64,000 nucleotides of DNA from Antedon mediterranea (Eukaryota > Echinodermata > Crinoidea > Comatulida > Antedonidae), in assembly GCF_964355755.1 (NCBI RefSeq), contig NC_092676.1:11078288-11142287 (forward strand), written 5' to 3'. A program made the translations under genes and the position numbers. Under the pieces are notes generated by a model. It did no database searches. It was not told the DNA's origin and saw only the letters and a list, made by a program, of their open reading frames with translations. Positions 1-11,850 of this stretch are shown here, piece after piece (within the stretch, counting starts at the first letter, position 1; every line of letters begins with the position of its first letter).

Positions 1-59
1 CAGTTTCAAATCATTCCTTTATTATTAACTCTCTCTCTATCTAACCACAATAACGGAAA

Positions 60-625
60 CTAAAATTAGTGACATAATATTATAGCTCAACGACAAAAAA
101 GTCCAGGATCTGATGGCTTTTCCAATCGAGTTATCAAAAACATAATATACTTTATTTCCAAGCTTTTAGCCCATATTTTTAACCTGTCATTTCAAACGGA
201 AATGTTCCCAGACTTTATTAAAAAGTGTCAAAGTTATTTCTATATTTTAAAAAGGCGGTCAACATCACTATTTACAATCGACTTTATAATTTTTTTTCTA
301 AAAATATTATATCTTGTTTAAACATCAGTACGGTTTCAGAAAAGCTTCTTTTAACTGATCTCGCAATAATTGATCTTACAATAAGCACACGGTTGGTATT
401 TTTCTTGACTTGAGTAAGGCTTTTGACACATGAATCATGATATACTTCTTGATAAACTACAACATTAAAGTGTCAGAGGCCTTCCTCGTTAACTCTCAAG
501 TAGTTACCTTACTAATCGACAACAATTTACTGCTTTTCGTCCTTTCAATTCCCAACCTTCCATTCAATGCGGCGTTTCACAAGGTTCTATACTTGGTCCA
601 TTATTATTTTTATTTACTCTACAGC
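60..625 (+). pseudogene. LINE reverse-transcriptase fragment (CR1-like)
   Basis: Broken piece of a non-LTR retrotransposon reverse transcriptase. Near 100-220 one frame reads KSPGSDGF and then an RT-like stretch ending in SFQTEMFPDF. Near 405-440 another frame reads LDLSKAFDT, the first catalytic-Asp block of RT. Near 560-615 a third frame reads [14 protein letters not shown], the block before the YADD box. The domain order is normal but at least two frameshifts and stops separate the blocks, so it is dead. The family would copy its own RNA into DNA at a chromosomal nick. The clade (CR1/Jockey-like) is judged from motif wording only. Confidence 0.75.
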
Positions 626-676
626 TCACCATGTCGGTCGGTTGATCAGTAAACACTAATTGTATATGGCCTTGTT
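626..676 (+). repeat. Short dispersed repeat, copy 1
   Basis: The words 'gtcggtcggttgatcagtaa' and 'acactaa..tgtatatggcc' recur in the same orientation at about 41684-41790 and, as a fragment of the reverse complement, at about 5935-5975. It may mark a breakpoint between the LINE fragments on either side. Function unknown. Confidence 0.5.
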
Positions 677-2590
677 TTGATATCAGGGCCACGGATTCCG
701 TAGTGAGATAATTTGAATAAGAGTATATTGTGATCAATTGTATCGAAAGCCTTGGAGTGGTCTATAAAAATTCCTAATGTGAGGTGACGGTCTTCGAAAC
801 CATCAACAATTTGATTAGTTAGGTCGATTAGAGCTGATGCAGTATTATGGCGTTTTCTGAATCCAAATTGTTTTTTTGTAGAATGTTGTATTTATTTATG
901 AATGAGGACGTACGTTCATAAATCACTCTCTCCAAGGCTTTCGAGAAAATTGAAAGAATTGAGATAGGACGATAGTTGGAGAGATCAGATTTGTTGCCGG
1001 TCTTATAAATAGGAGTAACACGCGCTATCTTCATCCTGTCTAACCTGTTTAACCATTAGATAAAACAAGATTAAAAATATGGGATAATGAAAAGGAGATC
1101 AAATTTGCAACATATTTAATGGGTTTTGTTTTAAAATCGTCAATGCCAGGGGATTTGTTTGTTTCAAAGGATGTCATAATTTTTATTATGTTTATACTTC
1201 CGTCTGGATTAAGGAATAACAATTATCAGTTGGGTTTGGCAGAAAGTCTTTAAATGACTTATTGACATGGGAAATTTTGTTAGCAAGGGAAGGACCAATT
1301 TCTACAAAGTATTTGTTAAAAGCATTACATATTGTATTGGGATCTTTAGTCAGTTCACCGTTACAGTTGATAGAGATATCAGAGTTTCGATTATTGGGGT
1401 TTTTGAGTAGTGAATTGATGGTTTTCCAGGTTGCCTTGATATTATTTTTATGTTTAATGAAAGTGTCCGTAATTTTTTAGCCAGTTTGATCAAAGTATTT
1501 GATTTATTGCGAAATTTTTTGTATGTTTTTTCATTGGCGACAGAAGGACAGTGGAGGAATTTAGAATAAAGTTTGTGTTTATATTTAACTGAATTTAGCA
1601 ATCCATTAGACATCCAGGATTTTTATTTTTTTTATATTTTTTTTTCATTTTTGGAGGGGAAAGTGTTTATTATAAAGTGATTTTAATTTATTGTAAAAAT
1701 TATTATATGCAGTGTTGGGATCGTCAGTGTTTATATGCAGTGTTGGGATCGTCAGTGTTTATATGCAGTGTTGGGATCGTCAGTTTTTATAACTTCAAGC
1801 CATTGTTGTGTAGCCACATCAATGCGAAAGTTTTCCAGGGATGTATAGTTTATTTACTCATTTACTCATGCATTTCTTCCCTTTTTGAGCCAGTTGGAAC
1901 ATTATTAATAAAAGAAATATTGAAAACAGGAAGATGCTCAGAGATATCACAATACAGTAAACCACTTATGTTGTGATGATTGAACTGATTTGTAAAAATG
2001 TTGTCAAGCAGAGTAGCAGTGGTTTTAGATATACGTGATGGTTTGTGAATTCATGGAAGGTAATGGTTACTAACCAGTGAATTTATAAAATGGCGGGCTT
2101 CGTTATCAAATTCATATTTAAGAATGTCAATATTGAAATCGCCAAGGATATACACAATCTTGTTTTCTTTGGATAATGTGGAAAGACCAGAATCTAGTTC
2201 ATCTGAAAATGTGTTTGGGTCAAAAGAGGGGGGCCTATAAACCGTTCCAATTACGATGTTTTTTAAATTTGGTATGGTAATTTCGATAAAAATTGATTCG
2301 CATGTAGAGGGGTGTAGAGTCAAGTCATTTCTTGTAGAATACTGAAGGCTATCACGAATATACATGGCAACGCCACCATCGACTTTATGGTCTCTGTGAT
2401 TTGCAGTAAAATGGCAATTTGGGAGCTGTACAAGAGGGTTATCATATTTAAGGCAAGTTTCACTTACACCAATGACATCAAACTGATGCTTTGTTGTTTC
2501 TCTAAGAGTTGTTTAATTTGATCAGTGTTTTTAAGGATACTTCTAGAGTTAAAATGAATTGTAGAAAAGCAGTCAGATTTAGTATTCGGG
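660..2590 (-). mobile_element. Degenerate CR1-like LINE (endonuclease plus 5' half of RT)
   Basis: Minus-strand non-LTR retrotransposon remnant. Around 2580-2365 broken frames read HFNSRSIL, typical of the start of an apurinic-type endonuclease. From 2365 to 2051 an open frame contains GTVYRPP and LGDFNID, conserved endonuclease blocks. The linker follows (1613-1350), and at 1034-828 the RT N-terminus reads IYKTGNKSDLSNYRPIS. Near 750-665 the FDTIDH and HYGIRG blocks appear, and the element then stops, so the catalytic YADD part and 3' end are missing. Several frameshifts and a 28-bp triplication make it non-functional. Confidence 0.8.
1705..1788. repeat. 28-bp tandem repeat, three copies
   Basis: The unit beginning 'atatgcagtgttgggatcgt' starts at 1705, 1733 and 1761, so the period is 28 bp with near identity between copies. 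It lies in the linker region of the minus-strand LINE. Because 28 is not a multiple of three it shifts that frame. It looks like recent slippage. Confidence 0.9.
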
Positions 2591-2592
2591 AA

Positions 2593-3790
2593 TTCATTCA
2601 TTCATTCATCTTTTATTGCGGAAAAAAAAAATTCTCCATAGTTCAGCAACAAATTAGTGTACATTATTGCAAATATAACAAATACATATAAATATATATG
2701 TAGAGATATATATAAAAAAAACCTATGCTACATAGTCACAGTTAGAACAATAGATTCATCCATCTACTATGTAGATTGGATGAAGGAAAAGCAAATTCAT
2801 GAATACATTTTATGACAATATTGTCTGACCTCCCTAACCTGCACAACATGCCAAACACCACCTTACGTTGTAGTTCGTAGAACGAGCAGATGTGGTTTTC
2901 TACAAACATGGTGCTGGCACTGCATGACCTAGGTTTATTAAGGAGCAGGCGTAAGGCATTGTTGAAGCACACCTTTAGTGCTTCCATAGATTTTACATTA
3001 AAATTTGCCCACAAAGAAGCACAGTATAAGTTACTACAATATGTTTTAAACAAAAAACACTTTATGTTTTTAGAGCATTTTGAGAAAGTTCTACATAGTG
3101 TATTAGCTCTAATGCACAATGACCTGTACTGTCGTTTGATATCCGTATCATCTTTCAAATCGGGTGTCAACGTGTGACCCAAGTATTTAAAAACTCTAAA
3201 AAAGTCAAGTTCCGACTCAAATAAGTTTAAAGTGGGAAGCTTTGTCAATTTCCTGACTGTAGGACAGAATAACATACATACAGATTTTTTTCTTGTTATA
3301 CAATATATCATGCGTTAATGAGTATTTTTCACACATATGAATTAGATGTTGTAATGCGGAGGCAGATGGTGCAATAAGTACCATATCATCCGCGTAACTA
3401 AGGTTGTTTAGTTTTATACCTTGTAATTCGCATCCATTGCGAGACATACTGAGATTGACAATTAAATCATCCATATAAATATTAAAAAGTAAAGGAGACA
3501 TAACTCCACCTTGTCTAACACCATTGGTAACTGGGAAGTCTCTAGACAATGACTTTCTCCACCGAACATGAAACCTTTGATTGGTATACCAAGATACAAG
3601 AACTCTAACTACACATGAGTTGGGGTAGTAGTATTGAGATAATTTTTGGTTTTTAGAGAAAAAATGTGTATCAGGATCAATATTAGTAGTAAAATTGTCA
3701 AAATCATTTAAAAAGGGTGAAAAAATGAAGTTGGTTAGTCGGTCATGTTGCGAGGTGCTAGAGGCTATATCAGTTGCATAGTACATACCA
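2593..3790 (-). pseudogene. LINE 3' half: RT palm and C-terminal region
   Basis: Second minus-strand LINE remnant, abutting the 5' end of the previous one. From 3786 to about 3300 the frame contains GVRQGGVMSPLLFNIYMDDL and LSYADDMVLIA, the RT palm with its YADD catalytic box. A frameshift near 3300 leads into 3311-2742, which matches the RT thumb and C-terminal part (FKYLGHTLTPD and an arginine- and cysteine-rich tail). The 3' end at 2593-2620 is a CATT/AATG simple tail, as expected for a LINE 3' terminus. About the first 60 residues (3786-3610) do not look like RT; they resemble the start of a LINE ORF2 ahead of its endonuclease, so the copy may be chimeric. Clade uncertain. Confidence 0.75.
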
Positions 3791-4330
3791 AAAAAAAATA
3801 TGTGTTACAAAAACAGTATACGACTTAACGTATTTAAAGAGAGGGGAAAAAAAGAAAAAAAAAGAATCAAAATTGAAATTTTTGGTTAAAATTAACTGAT
3901 ATTGATAAAAATATGATGTGATGAATGAAAACAACAAAATAAAAAAATTAAAAATTAAAAATTATGGAACGTGTATTTATTTTTAAAGTGTTTAATTATT
4001 ATTATTTTCCTTTCAAAAAGTATATAAGTTATCTTGATGCTTGGCATTGTTTCCCTGGCTGACCACTTCCTCTTCTCTTCTGTCCACTTCATCTTCTTCA
4101 TGCTTCTCATCCGTGATCCACACTCTCACCAGTTTAATAATAAAAACATTGTCAAACAAAAGTTAATGATGAAAATAGAAGTAATAATAGTTATGATTAT
4201 CAAAATAATAATTGATAAATAAAAAAAAAATTGATATGATGGAAAAAGAAAAAGAAAAACGTCTTAGCTTTTATGAATGTTGTTTTCAGTTATGACTTAA
4301 TGTTATGTAAGGAGTACTTAGCTGTTCGTT
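3791..4330. other. AT-rich spacer, no recognised feature
   Basis: Poly-A/poly-T-rich sequence with many short AAAAT and AAAAGAAA runs. The only open frames are short and low-complexity. I see no conserved domain, terminal repeat or RNA fold. Confidence 0.6.
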
Positions 4331-4900
4331 GATTGTTCCTGATTTGGGTGGAAACTCAAAGATGGTTGAGGTCAGAAACTGATCTGATGACGATCTTTTT
4401 CTTGTTCTTTAGCAGACAGTGTACTCTTCCATCTGTGGACCAGGCAGCTTTAACTGCTTCATTACGTGTTGCTAGATGTAATTACAGATTTAAGCGTCTA
4501 GATGTTAGGTTCTCAGTAATTGAGTAACCAGATTTTGTTAGTTGTCGTTTATTGCGAAAAAAATCAGAGCGAGTGCGATATGAGGTGACTTGGATTTAGA
4601 TACTGGTAATACATCGGTGCCAGGATTTAGTTTCTTCCTGCCTAAACGATGTGTGCGATCAATATCACAAATTTCAACCCCTTCTGAGATCCTCGTTGTT
4701 ATTACGTCTATCCCCATTGCTATGTTTTCAGCTAATAAAATGTCATTCTGTTCACGAAGATTAGAAATGTTTGCCGCCGTTACTCCGTTGTCCATGGCAA
4801 CGCTGTCATAAACACTGTCAGTAACCTGATCAATTATAGATTTACTGATTTCAGCAATTAGCGTTTTACTATCACATAGGCTACAGCTTTAAGTTCAGGT
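4330..4900 (-). pseudogene. LINE ORF1-like fragment
   Basis: Minus-strand frame 4795-4538 reads ...ISEGVEICDIDRTHRLGRKK..., the wording found in RNA-binding ORF1 proteins of several LINE clades (coiled coil, then a DR-HRLGR block). Downstream toward 4330 the match continues in other frames with several stops. There is no intact start or stop. It would have bound LINE RNA as part of the retrotransposition particle. Assignment rests on the HRLGR block alone. Confidence 0.5.
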
Positions 4901-5194
4901 GACGATAATATATGATTACTAATGCTTGTTGCCACAATTGAAATTAGTTGAGGATCGTCGGCCAGAAGGTCATGAAGGGGTCCGACTCTCAGACCTAGCG
5001 GTGATACCGGCTTTTGTTTGTTTGTTTGTCATCACTCTAGCGCTCACAATTTTAATTCGAATGACTCCAAATTACTACGATACATGTCGCCTGGTGCAAG
5101 AACGACATTGCCCAATTTTGACCACGGTCTCAATTCTGGACCACTTTTTAGAATTATTTTCAGACCTGCTAGTGTTAAAAGAAGGGACATAATT

Positions 5195-5640
5195 TTCACA
5201 AGCCGGTGAGCAGTCTTAAAGTAACAAGTAAACTAAAATTGCATTTTTTGAGAACTACTTGTCCAAAAAACTTCATTTTTGTACAAGAGGCAAGAGTTAT
5301 TATTTGTAATTTTAAAACATAATTAGATAAGGTTTTTGATGCGAGTAGGCCTAGTTTAAAAAACATATTTCTTTTTAAATTCACTCGTTTGATCTTCGCG
5401 TTGCTGTTCTATTGTTAGTCAACTGAAGCTATTGTTAATTGAAAGGCATGTTAAATAACCATTAAACCAAACTCGCATAGACATGTTTATAGTGAAATTA
5501 GCCTAAATCACAAACCGCATTAAGACACACACAAATATACATATATATATATTTTTTCCCGGAGAAATCTTATGTAGGAGAATGTTACATTAGGCGGAGG
5601 TATGCACTCTCGGAGTGGCTTTCTAGTTTAATTTGTTTCC
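5195..5640 (+). repeat. Dispersed repeat family A, copy 1
   Basis: The end of this stretch ('ggagaaatcttatgtaggag', then 'ggcggaggtatgcactctcg') recurs in reverse complement at about 62405-62530 and as a short remnant at 45551-45600. The core also shares 'gacctgctagtgttaaaag'-type words with 62560-62600 and 63380-63400. It is probably a non-autonomous mobile repeat; no coding potential is seen. The sequence just upstream (4926-5190) may belong to the same family. Confidence 0.6.
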
Positions 5641-6595
5641 CTTTCTTAATTTCTTCGGCCATCATTGGTTTCAGTTTTTTTCTAATTGCTCTAACTGCTG
5701 CTGTGAAATCTTCACTGACGCTTGCTTCTGCTTGAAAACCATAATAATTAATTTGATTACTACATTTTTATTATTTCTCTGATACCTGCTTATTACTATT
5801 ATGTGTATTTGAAGTGTGAAAAAAAAAATAAAAGAAAAGAAAAAAAAAGGATAAAATGATTGGATCAACAATCATTATTGGCAGTGGAAAGGGTCTGAGA
5901 CTAATAGAACCATGTCAATTCCAACTAATATAAACAAGGCCATATACATGGCTGCATTTTGTACGCGACTAAAAAGCAATGCTTGGAATGATTCACTCTC
6001 TTCCTTTTTCGAAAGAGGAGTCCGGAATTAATCCTAGTGATCAAATCCTGGTGGTCACGCATAGCGATAATCAACACTTGTTTGCAGAACTAGGCAATGT
6101 CCAAAAACAAAATAGTTTCTGGACGAGAAATCATCATCATCTTTAGAATCATTTTATTGATAGCAATGCAAGAATATGTCTCAGGCTAGTGTTTGGATAG
6201 TTCAGAAAATCATGGACATGGATTCAAGATTTATCTAATCTATTCAATGCAATTCAAGGTTTTATTCAATAAAGCGAAATTTATATTGTAGCCAAAGGCT
6301 AAATTGTGTAAAATTTTACAAAATATTGCACATATAAAAAAGTTATCACATAAAAAGAACATCTTATATTAAAATGGAATTGGATAAAGTACATAATATG
6401 AAAATGAGAAAAACATTGAAAAGTAAAAGAAATTGTTACGAATCATGGCCTAATAAAATATCTGTATTAAAACTTATGTATTATTTGTTTATTATTACAC
6501 ATTGGTTGATGACGGCTAAATGTAATTATTCTTTATTATTCAACAGGTTAATTAGGTATGGTAAAGGCTGTTTTTATATCGTTTAGTTCTACATT
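5641..6595. other. Intergenic AT-rich stretch
   Basis: No gene recognised. About 5935-5975 is a reverse-complement fragment of the short repeat also seen at 41735-41770 ('ggccatatacatggctgca'). The open frame at 6374-6586 begins with ATG but is AT-driven and resembles no family I know. Confidence 0.5.
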
Positions 6596-6599
6596 TTAT

Positions 6600-6870
6600 T
6601 TCTTGATATGGGTTGGTCTTTCTTAAGTTGTACAGTTCTAGGATGTAGCCATGATTGAAAATATGCCGACTTTTTGAGGTATTCAGCAAACCTTAGACAT
6701 AGGTTTTTTCTTCTAGTAGCGAGGGTTTCTAAATTACATACACTGAGAGCATTTTCATAGGTTATATAATTTATACCAAGAATTATTCTAAGTACCTTCC
6801 TTTGTATTGCTTCTAATTAATCAATCTGTTTGTTCGTTGTGCCAGCATTCCAAACAGCATTCCAAAACTG
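6600..6870 (-). pseudogene. LINE RT C-terminal fragment
   Basis: Read on the minus strand from about 6865, the frame gives LEAIQRKVLRIILGINYITY, then ALSVCNLETLATRR and LCLRFAEYLKKS. This is the conserved region after the RT thumb in CR1/L2-like LINEs (compare the same block at about 38200-38345 in this window). It is only ~90 residues long, lacks the palm, and has an in-frame stop. Dead 5'-truncated insertion. Confidence 0.75.
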
Positions 6871-7872
6871 GGTTGGTATATACATTTTCTTGATGTACTA
6901 GTTGGACTACTATGTTCTGATTGCAATGCGGACGAAAAAGTGAAAACCAATAATATAATACGATTTGTTAGACGCTTATCCACCAAATTGGTTAAGGCGC
7001 CTGTGAAAACCAATGGAAACTAATCCGTAGACAAAAACCACATAACTGCATTTTATTTACCAGTTAAGGTGCACAGACTTGCTAGTACATAACTTACAAG
7101 TAGAGTCACCAGGCAAAGTGAAAAAAGGGATTAAATTCTTAAACTTGTAAAACCTTAATGATTCTAAAGAAATGTATAAAATATTATTATTTGTCAAAAT
7201 ATCATGAGTAAATCTACTGTTCTTTGTATATATTTCCATACTTACATAGATAATTTGAAGTTTATAAATGGCGTTTACATTTTCTTTATTCAACTATTTA
7301 TAATATTTTGTTTTGTGAGGGGTCTGATTGAAACAACTTGTTACTTCTAAAATAGATCCTAACCAAAAAAAAAGGGTGGGTGAATATTATGTTAAAATGT
7401 TGAATATTTATGTTAAATAATATGTTTCTTTATCATGTCGTTAACGTGATCTTGTTTATCACGTTAATTCCGGCTAACGTGCTCTCTCGGAGAGCCTGTT
7501 AATTATCATGATCTTACGAAGACACATATGCAGAGACGAAATTCAATCAATCAGTGCTTGGTTATTTACTGTATCATCGACCACCCACTGGAAGAAGTCA
7601 CCATTGTTGTTGTTTTGATTTCGTTGACCGCTAGCTTTAACAAGTTGTTTTCCTTTGATAGTTAAATTGCTTAGGTTTAACCCACTATCATACATCAAGT
7701 TAGTTAGACGATTAAAGAATGAAATACCTGATCGCAATCTGGAGAACGAACCAGAAATTAATGTGAAACAGCCAGGACTATTTCGAAAGCTAACCTAACC
7801 TAATTAACAACTCCCTGCCTAGACCGTCCAACCTTACGAAAAGGCTGACACTTGAAATTTTTATAGTTAAAT
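6871..7872. other. Intergenic stretch without recognised gene
   Basis: Several short open frames occur (for example 7737-7543 and 7293-7057 on the minus strand) but none shows a domain. A small hairpin 'ctctcggagag' lies near 7480-7492. Nothing else supported. Confidence 0.5.
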
Positions 7873-8169
7873 ATGTATTGTCCCCCTGAAAAAATAATTA
7901 TTAACAAAATAGTTGTTGAATATGCCATTTTAATGTAACATAATAATTATTCACTTTGACCAAAAATTGGATCGAAAAAATGTATTTACCTGAAAAAAAA
8001 TGGTCAAATTCGCTTTTTGGTTGAATTTAAACATTTATTTTGTCATTTTATAAGTGAAAACATTTGTTTTTTCAATCGAAGTGATTAACTTTATTAAAAT
8101 TACAAAATAACATATTCAAAGTCTGATTTAATTAATCTTCATTTTTCATGTTTTTGGGGGACAATACAT
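7873..8169. mobile_element. MITE copy 1 (ATGTATTGTCCCCC termini)
   Basis: About 297 bp bounded by a perfect 14-bp inverted terminal repeat, ATGTATTGTCCCCC at 7873-7886 and its complement at 8156-8169. It encodes nothing. A close relative lies 747 bp downstream in the same orientation. Size, inverted termini and lack of a gene fit a non-autonomous DNA transposon; the superfamily is not identifiable. Confidence 0.8.
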
Positions 8170-8619
8170 CTTTAAAATCATGTGTTTTGAAACCTAAAGT
8201 TCTGCAAAATTACGGAGTTAATAAATATCATCGATTTTGAACGTTCTTGATTACTGCCGAAATTGTAACAATTTCGGAAAGGTAAGCGTGAGTGAGGTGA
8301 AAATAGAGATGGGCCAGGTTTGTTTTCAAATTAATTCACGCTCGCTACTTAGGCCTACTTTTTGACACGAAATATTTAAGGCAAAGATGCCATGGCTCAT
8401 CCGCAAGAAAACCATGGACAATGCCTATTAGTTACTATTCTTTGTTATCTTAGGCCTGCTGGCTAGCTACTACATAGAGGCCCACACTACAAAAAAACAA
8501 ATCAACAATCCCTTCCCACGTGTGCTCCAAACATGTGTTTGGCGTTTCACGCATCAGTGCACCTCATTAGCATACTTAGATGACGATGTTAAATTCTTAG
8601 GAACGCTCTTCCTGTTCAG
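8170..8619. other. Spacer between the two MITE copies
   Basis: No gene or repeat recognised, apart from a few words such as 'gaacgctctt'. It may be the ancestral target region. Confidence 0.4.
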
Positions 8620-8938
8620 ATGTATTGTCCCCCTGAAAAAAATATTTTTTTGTTGAATATTCCATTTTAATGCAACATAATAGTTATCCACTTTGACCAA
8701 AAATTTGATCGAAAAAAAAAATGCATTTACCTGAAAAAAATGTAATTTAAAGCAAAAAAAGTCAAATTGGCTGCCAGCCAATGGATTTTTGGTTGAATTT
8801 AACCATTTATTTTGCCATTTTATAAGTGAACACATGATTTTTTGTTGTTTTTTTTCTATGGAAGTGATTAACTTTATTAAAGCTACAAAATAACATATTC
8901 AAAGTCTGATTTAACTAATCTTCATGTTTTTGGGGACA
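8620..8938. mobile_element. MITE copy 2, right end truncated
   Basis: Direct-orientation copy of the element at 7873-8169. It has the same left terminus (8620-8633), 'actttgaccaaaaat' and 'caaagtctgatttaa' words, but its right end stops at 'tttttggggacatg', so the right inverted terminus is incomplete. It contains an extra ~25-bp segment in the middle. The open frame at 8835-8554 is a by-product of AT richness. Confidence 0.75.
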
Positions 8939-9329
8939 TGATAAAAATCTTACGTGAACGTGGCTACTCCTTATATTCGTTCTGTTTTTTTCTCCTTGTA
9001 ATTGTATGAAATATATATTTTTAGTCTATTGCTCTCTGTAGAACGATTGCCTATTATTATTGTCAAACATTTTTTCTGCTCAATTGTTGTGTCACGCAGA
9101 TCTCAAAAACGGCGATAGCAGTTATGTTGTAACTTGGACAGCAGATGCACGTATATATGTAGTTGTGCAACATACTTTGGTTTAATGAAAATATGGTCAC
9201 ATAGCGTAACTACGCGTGATTTTCTTAAACTCTTAAATTGACTAAAAAATAACAGCCTTTTTCAAATGAAACTTGGACACACGTATGCTTCATGTCAAGG
9301 GTCATCTTTCTGTACCATCAGCAAAATTT

Positions 9330-9790
9330 TTGAACGTTGGTAATTTTGCGCGTACGCGCGTTTTCAAAGTTAAAACTGCTCAAATCAATTTCTAATCAAC
9401 TTTCTACACGTTTCAGGACATTTTAAGTATTTCACATTTTTCACAAACGTCTGCGTCACCTACGCGCTTCTGCGTACTTAGCTCGTACGCAGCTTAGACA
9501 GACCTTTTTTGCAATTGATTGTTGTTCTGTATACCTTTTATGATAAGTTCCTTTCATTTTTGATGAATTATGAATGTAAAATAATGACACACGTGCACGT
9601 CAAACTTTAAAAATCGTGCGCTTAAAAAAGGGTAATTTTATGCAAATTTGTGTAAAAATATGCCGATTTTCAATCGATTATAGCTCTCTGGGATGGCTGT
9701 TGACCCTTATTTTTTTCTAACTAATTATAAAAGGTAATGAGTTGTGGATATGAATTCATGTGAAATTTAGACCGTAAGTATGTTATGACG
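9330..9790. repeat. Diverged repeat unit, copy 1
   Basis: Starts with 'cgcgtacgcgcgtttt'-like alternating purine/pyrimidine sequence, then 'caatttctaatcaactttct' and later 'aaggtaatgagttgtggat'. The same order of landmarks occurs in 10480-10502 plus 11505-11850, where a LINE has been inserted. No coding potential. The flanking 8939-9329 and 9791-10479 hold no recognised feature. Confidence 0.55.
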
Positions 9791-10502
9791 TCATCATATG
9801 GCCATCTGAATTTTACAAATTGGATTTTTATCTCTTTAGACACAGTTCGTCACATTCAATAGAGCACATAGGTATCACGTAAACGTTATTAATTTTCTTC
9901 CAATTTTCAATAATGTTATTACTCAAAAAATTCTCCTTCAGGCATATGAACTTTTTTTAATTTGAAAAGGTCATCATATTCAAACAATTAAATAAACTTG
10001 AGTAGTGTATAATCAAAATTAACCGTCAACTAAACCATTTACAATGCCAATACCGTCCACTGTTAACGCTTGTTGGTGGACGGTTTTGATCAATGTTATG
10101 CTGTTTGTACAATCGTTGTGGTGCAGCCTACTGTAGACTAAGCCTAATAAATAGCATGTGCGTGATACGATGCGCTTGCGCGATAGTCTAACTCGTCACC
10201 GTGACGAGTTCAAATCTAGTTCTGTATTATTCTTTCTTCCTGTCATTTTTTAAAACGTGTAAACGTAACATTTCATAGCTTTGTCAACATATGGACATTT
10301 ACGTGAAGTTGTGCACCTCCTATTTTTGAATGATGTCAGAGTTGTGCGATTTATGATTTGTTATGATCAACCATAGAATAGAAACCAAACGTTATTTTTC
10401 ATTGACACTTGGTAAAAGTGTAATTCATATAAAGGGCAAACTTGCTGTGGATAAATAATGGCGTGTTGTAAACAAAGTTACGCGCACGCGCATTTAAAAT
10501 TT

Positions 10503-11504
10503 GAAAATACGGACTGAACTGAACTGAACTTTTATTGTATCTCTTTTAAATCAGAGGCAAAGTCTCAATGAGATGTGCAACAAGTTTACAGTGAAAAATA
10601 ATTCATACACACTTAAATATAAATACAAAACAAGAAATTAGACATAAGAACAAAATAACAAAAAAAAAAAAAATTAAGAAAACTGAGACAGATTAAATAC
10701 TAAGAAAATGAATAAATTAAGTTTGAGAAGGGATTTTATTATATATATCATTTCGTGTGTTCCAAGCCATGGTCAGAAAAATGTTACAATGTTTGTCGAA
10801 AATAATACTTGCTAATTCGTATACATCATGGGTCAATTGATTTGGTGTAATTTTAAATTCATTATGGATTTCAAGATCATCGAAGAATAAGTGGTATTTA
10901 AGATCTAGAGAGCTAGTAGTAAACAATTCCCAGAACATGGACAGATTATTGTTGTTTAGCTCATCTTTAAGGTTCATGAGTATTGGATGTCTAACGTACT
11001 CAAGTCGTTTGCATTCAAATACGAAATGATATACAGTTTCCTTTTCATTACAATTACACAATAAACATATACCTGCATTTTGAGGTGACCATGCTTCTTT
11101 TCTACCTTCAAGTGGTAGAGAATTGGAGCGAATTTTAAATTCTAGGTTTGAAGCATGGTAGTTACACTTATCTAATAAGTATTTTTCTAGTTTTGGTTCA
11201 TTTTTATACCTTATATAATTACTTAGTGATGGTTTATTCTTAGCATTCTCAAGCCATTTCATCTTATCTCTTATAGTGTTTTTTTCTTTGAAATCTTTAA
11301 GCCAATTATTAGCATATTCTAAGTTAAAATGTTTTTGTATATCACAGTTGATTAAAATAGATTTTATATTATGTAGCCAATTCCAATTTAAAGTGTTTTC
11401 AAGTGCAAAGAGCGCTCTTAGCAGAACTTTTGGTAAACGACCTTCGTCCATGTTTTTCAATCTTTTGAAGTAGGACATTCCTCTATCCGATAGTATGGAC
11501 AATT
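10503..11504 (-). mobile_element. 5'-truncated LINE with zinc-finger C-terminus
   Basis: The minus-strand frame 11502-10717 (261 codons) ends with a Cys/His motif, C-L-L-C followed by ETVYHFVFEC, the C-terminal CCHC-type finger of LINE ORF2 proteins. RT blocks are absent, so it is strongly 5'-truncated. The 3' end at 10506-10522 is a (GAACT)n simple tail on the plus strand, as expected for a LINE 3' terminus. The insertion splits a diverged repeat whose two halves match 9330-9430. The frame is open but starts without a natural initiation context. The Tx1/L1-like clade is a guess from the finger. Confidence 0.75.
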
Positions 11505-11850
11505 AATTTCTAATCAACTTTCTACACGATTCATGTCATTTTAAGCATGTAAATGTTTACGTGTGCGGTGCGCACGTAGCGTTAATGACATAATTTTTGT
11601 GCGTGAATTATGTATTTCCATCCTTTTCTAGTAATTTTACTAAAGTTGAAACCATTTCGACTTAAAATCACGTCATACGATCAGGTCGGATTAGACAATT
11701 CGTGCACGTTTTTTATAAAAAAGTTCAAAAATTTGTCAAAATTAAGTCTTTTTTTACACAGTCATAGTTTCTAAAATAAATGGTGAATTTACTTTTATTA
11801 CATATTCTGGAAGGTGATGAGTTGTACATATCGGATCATGCATCAATATG
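11505..11850. repeat. Diverged repeat unit, copy 2 (right part)
   Basis: Resumes with 'aatttctaatcaactttcta' directly after the LINE and later shows 'ggaaggtgatgagttgtaca', matching 9390-9440 and 9735-9755. Its left part is at 10480-10502. Divergence is substantial, so it is old. Confidence 0.5.
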
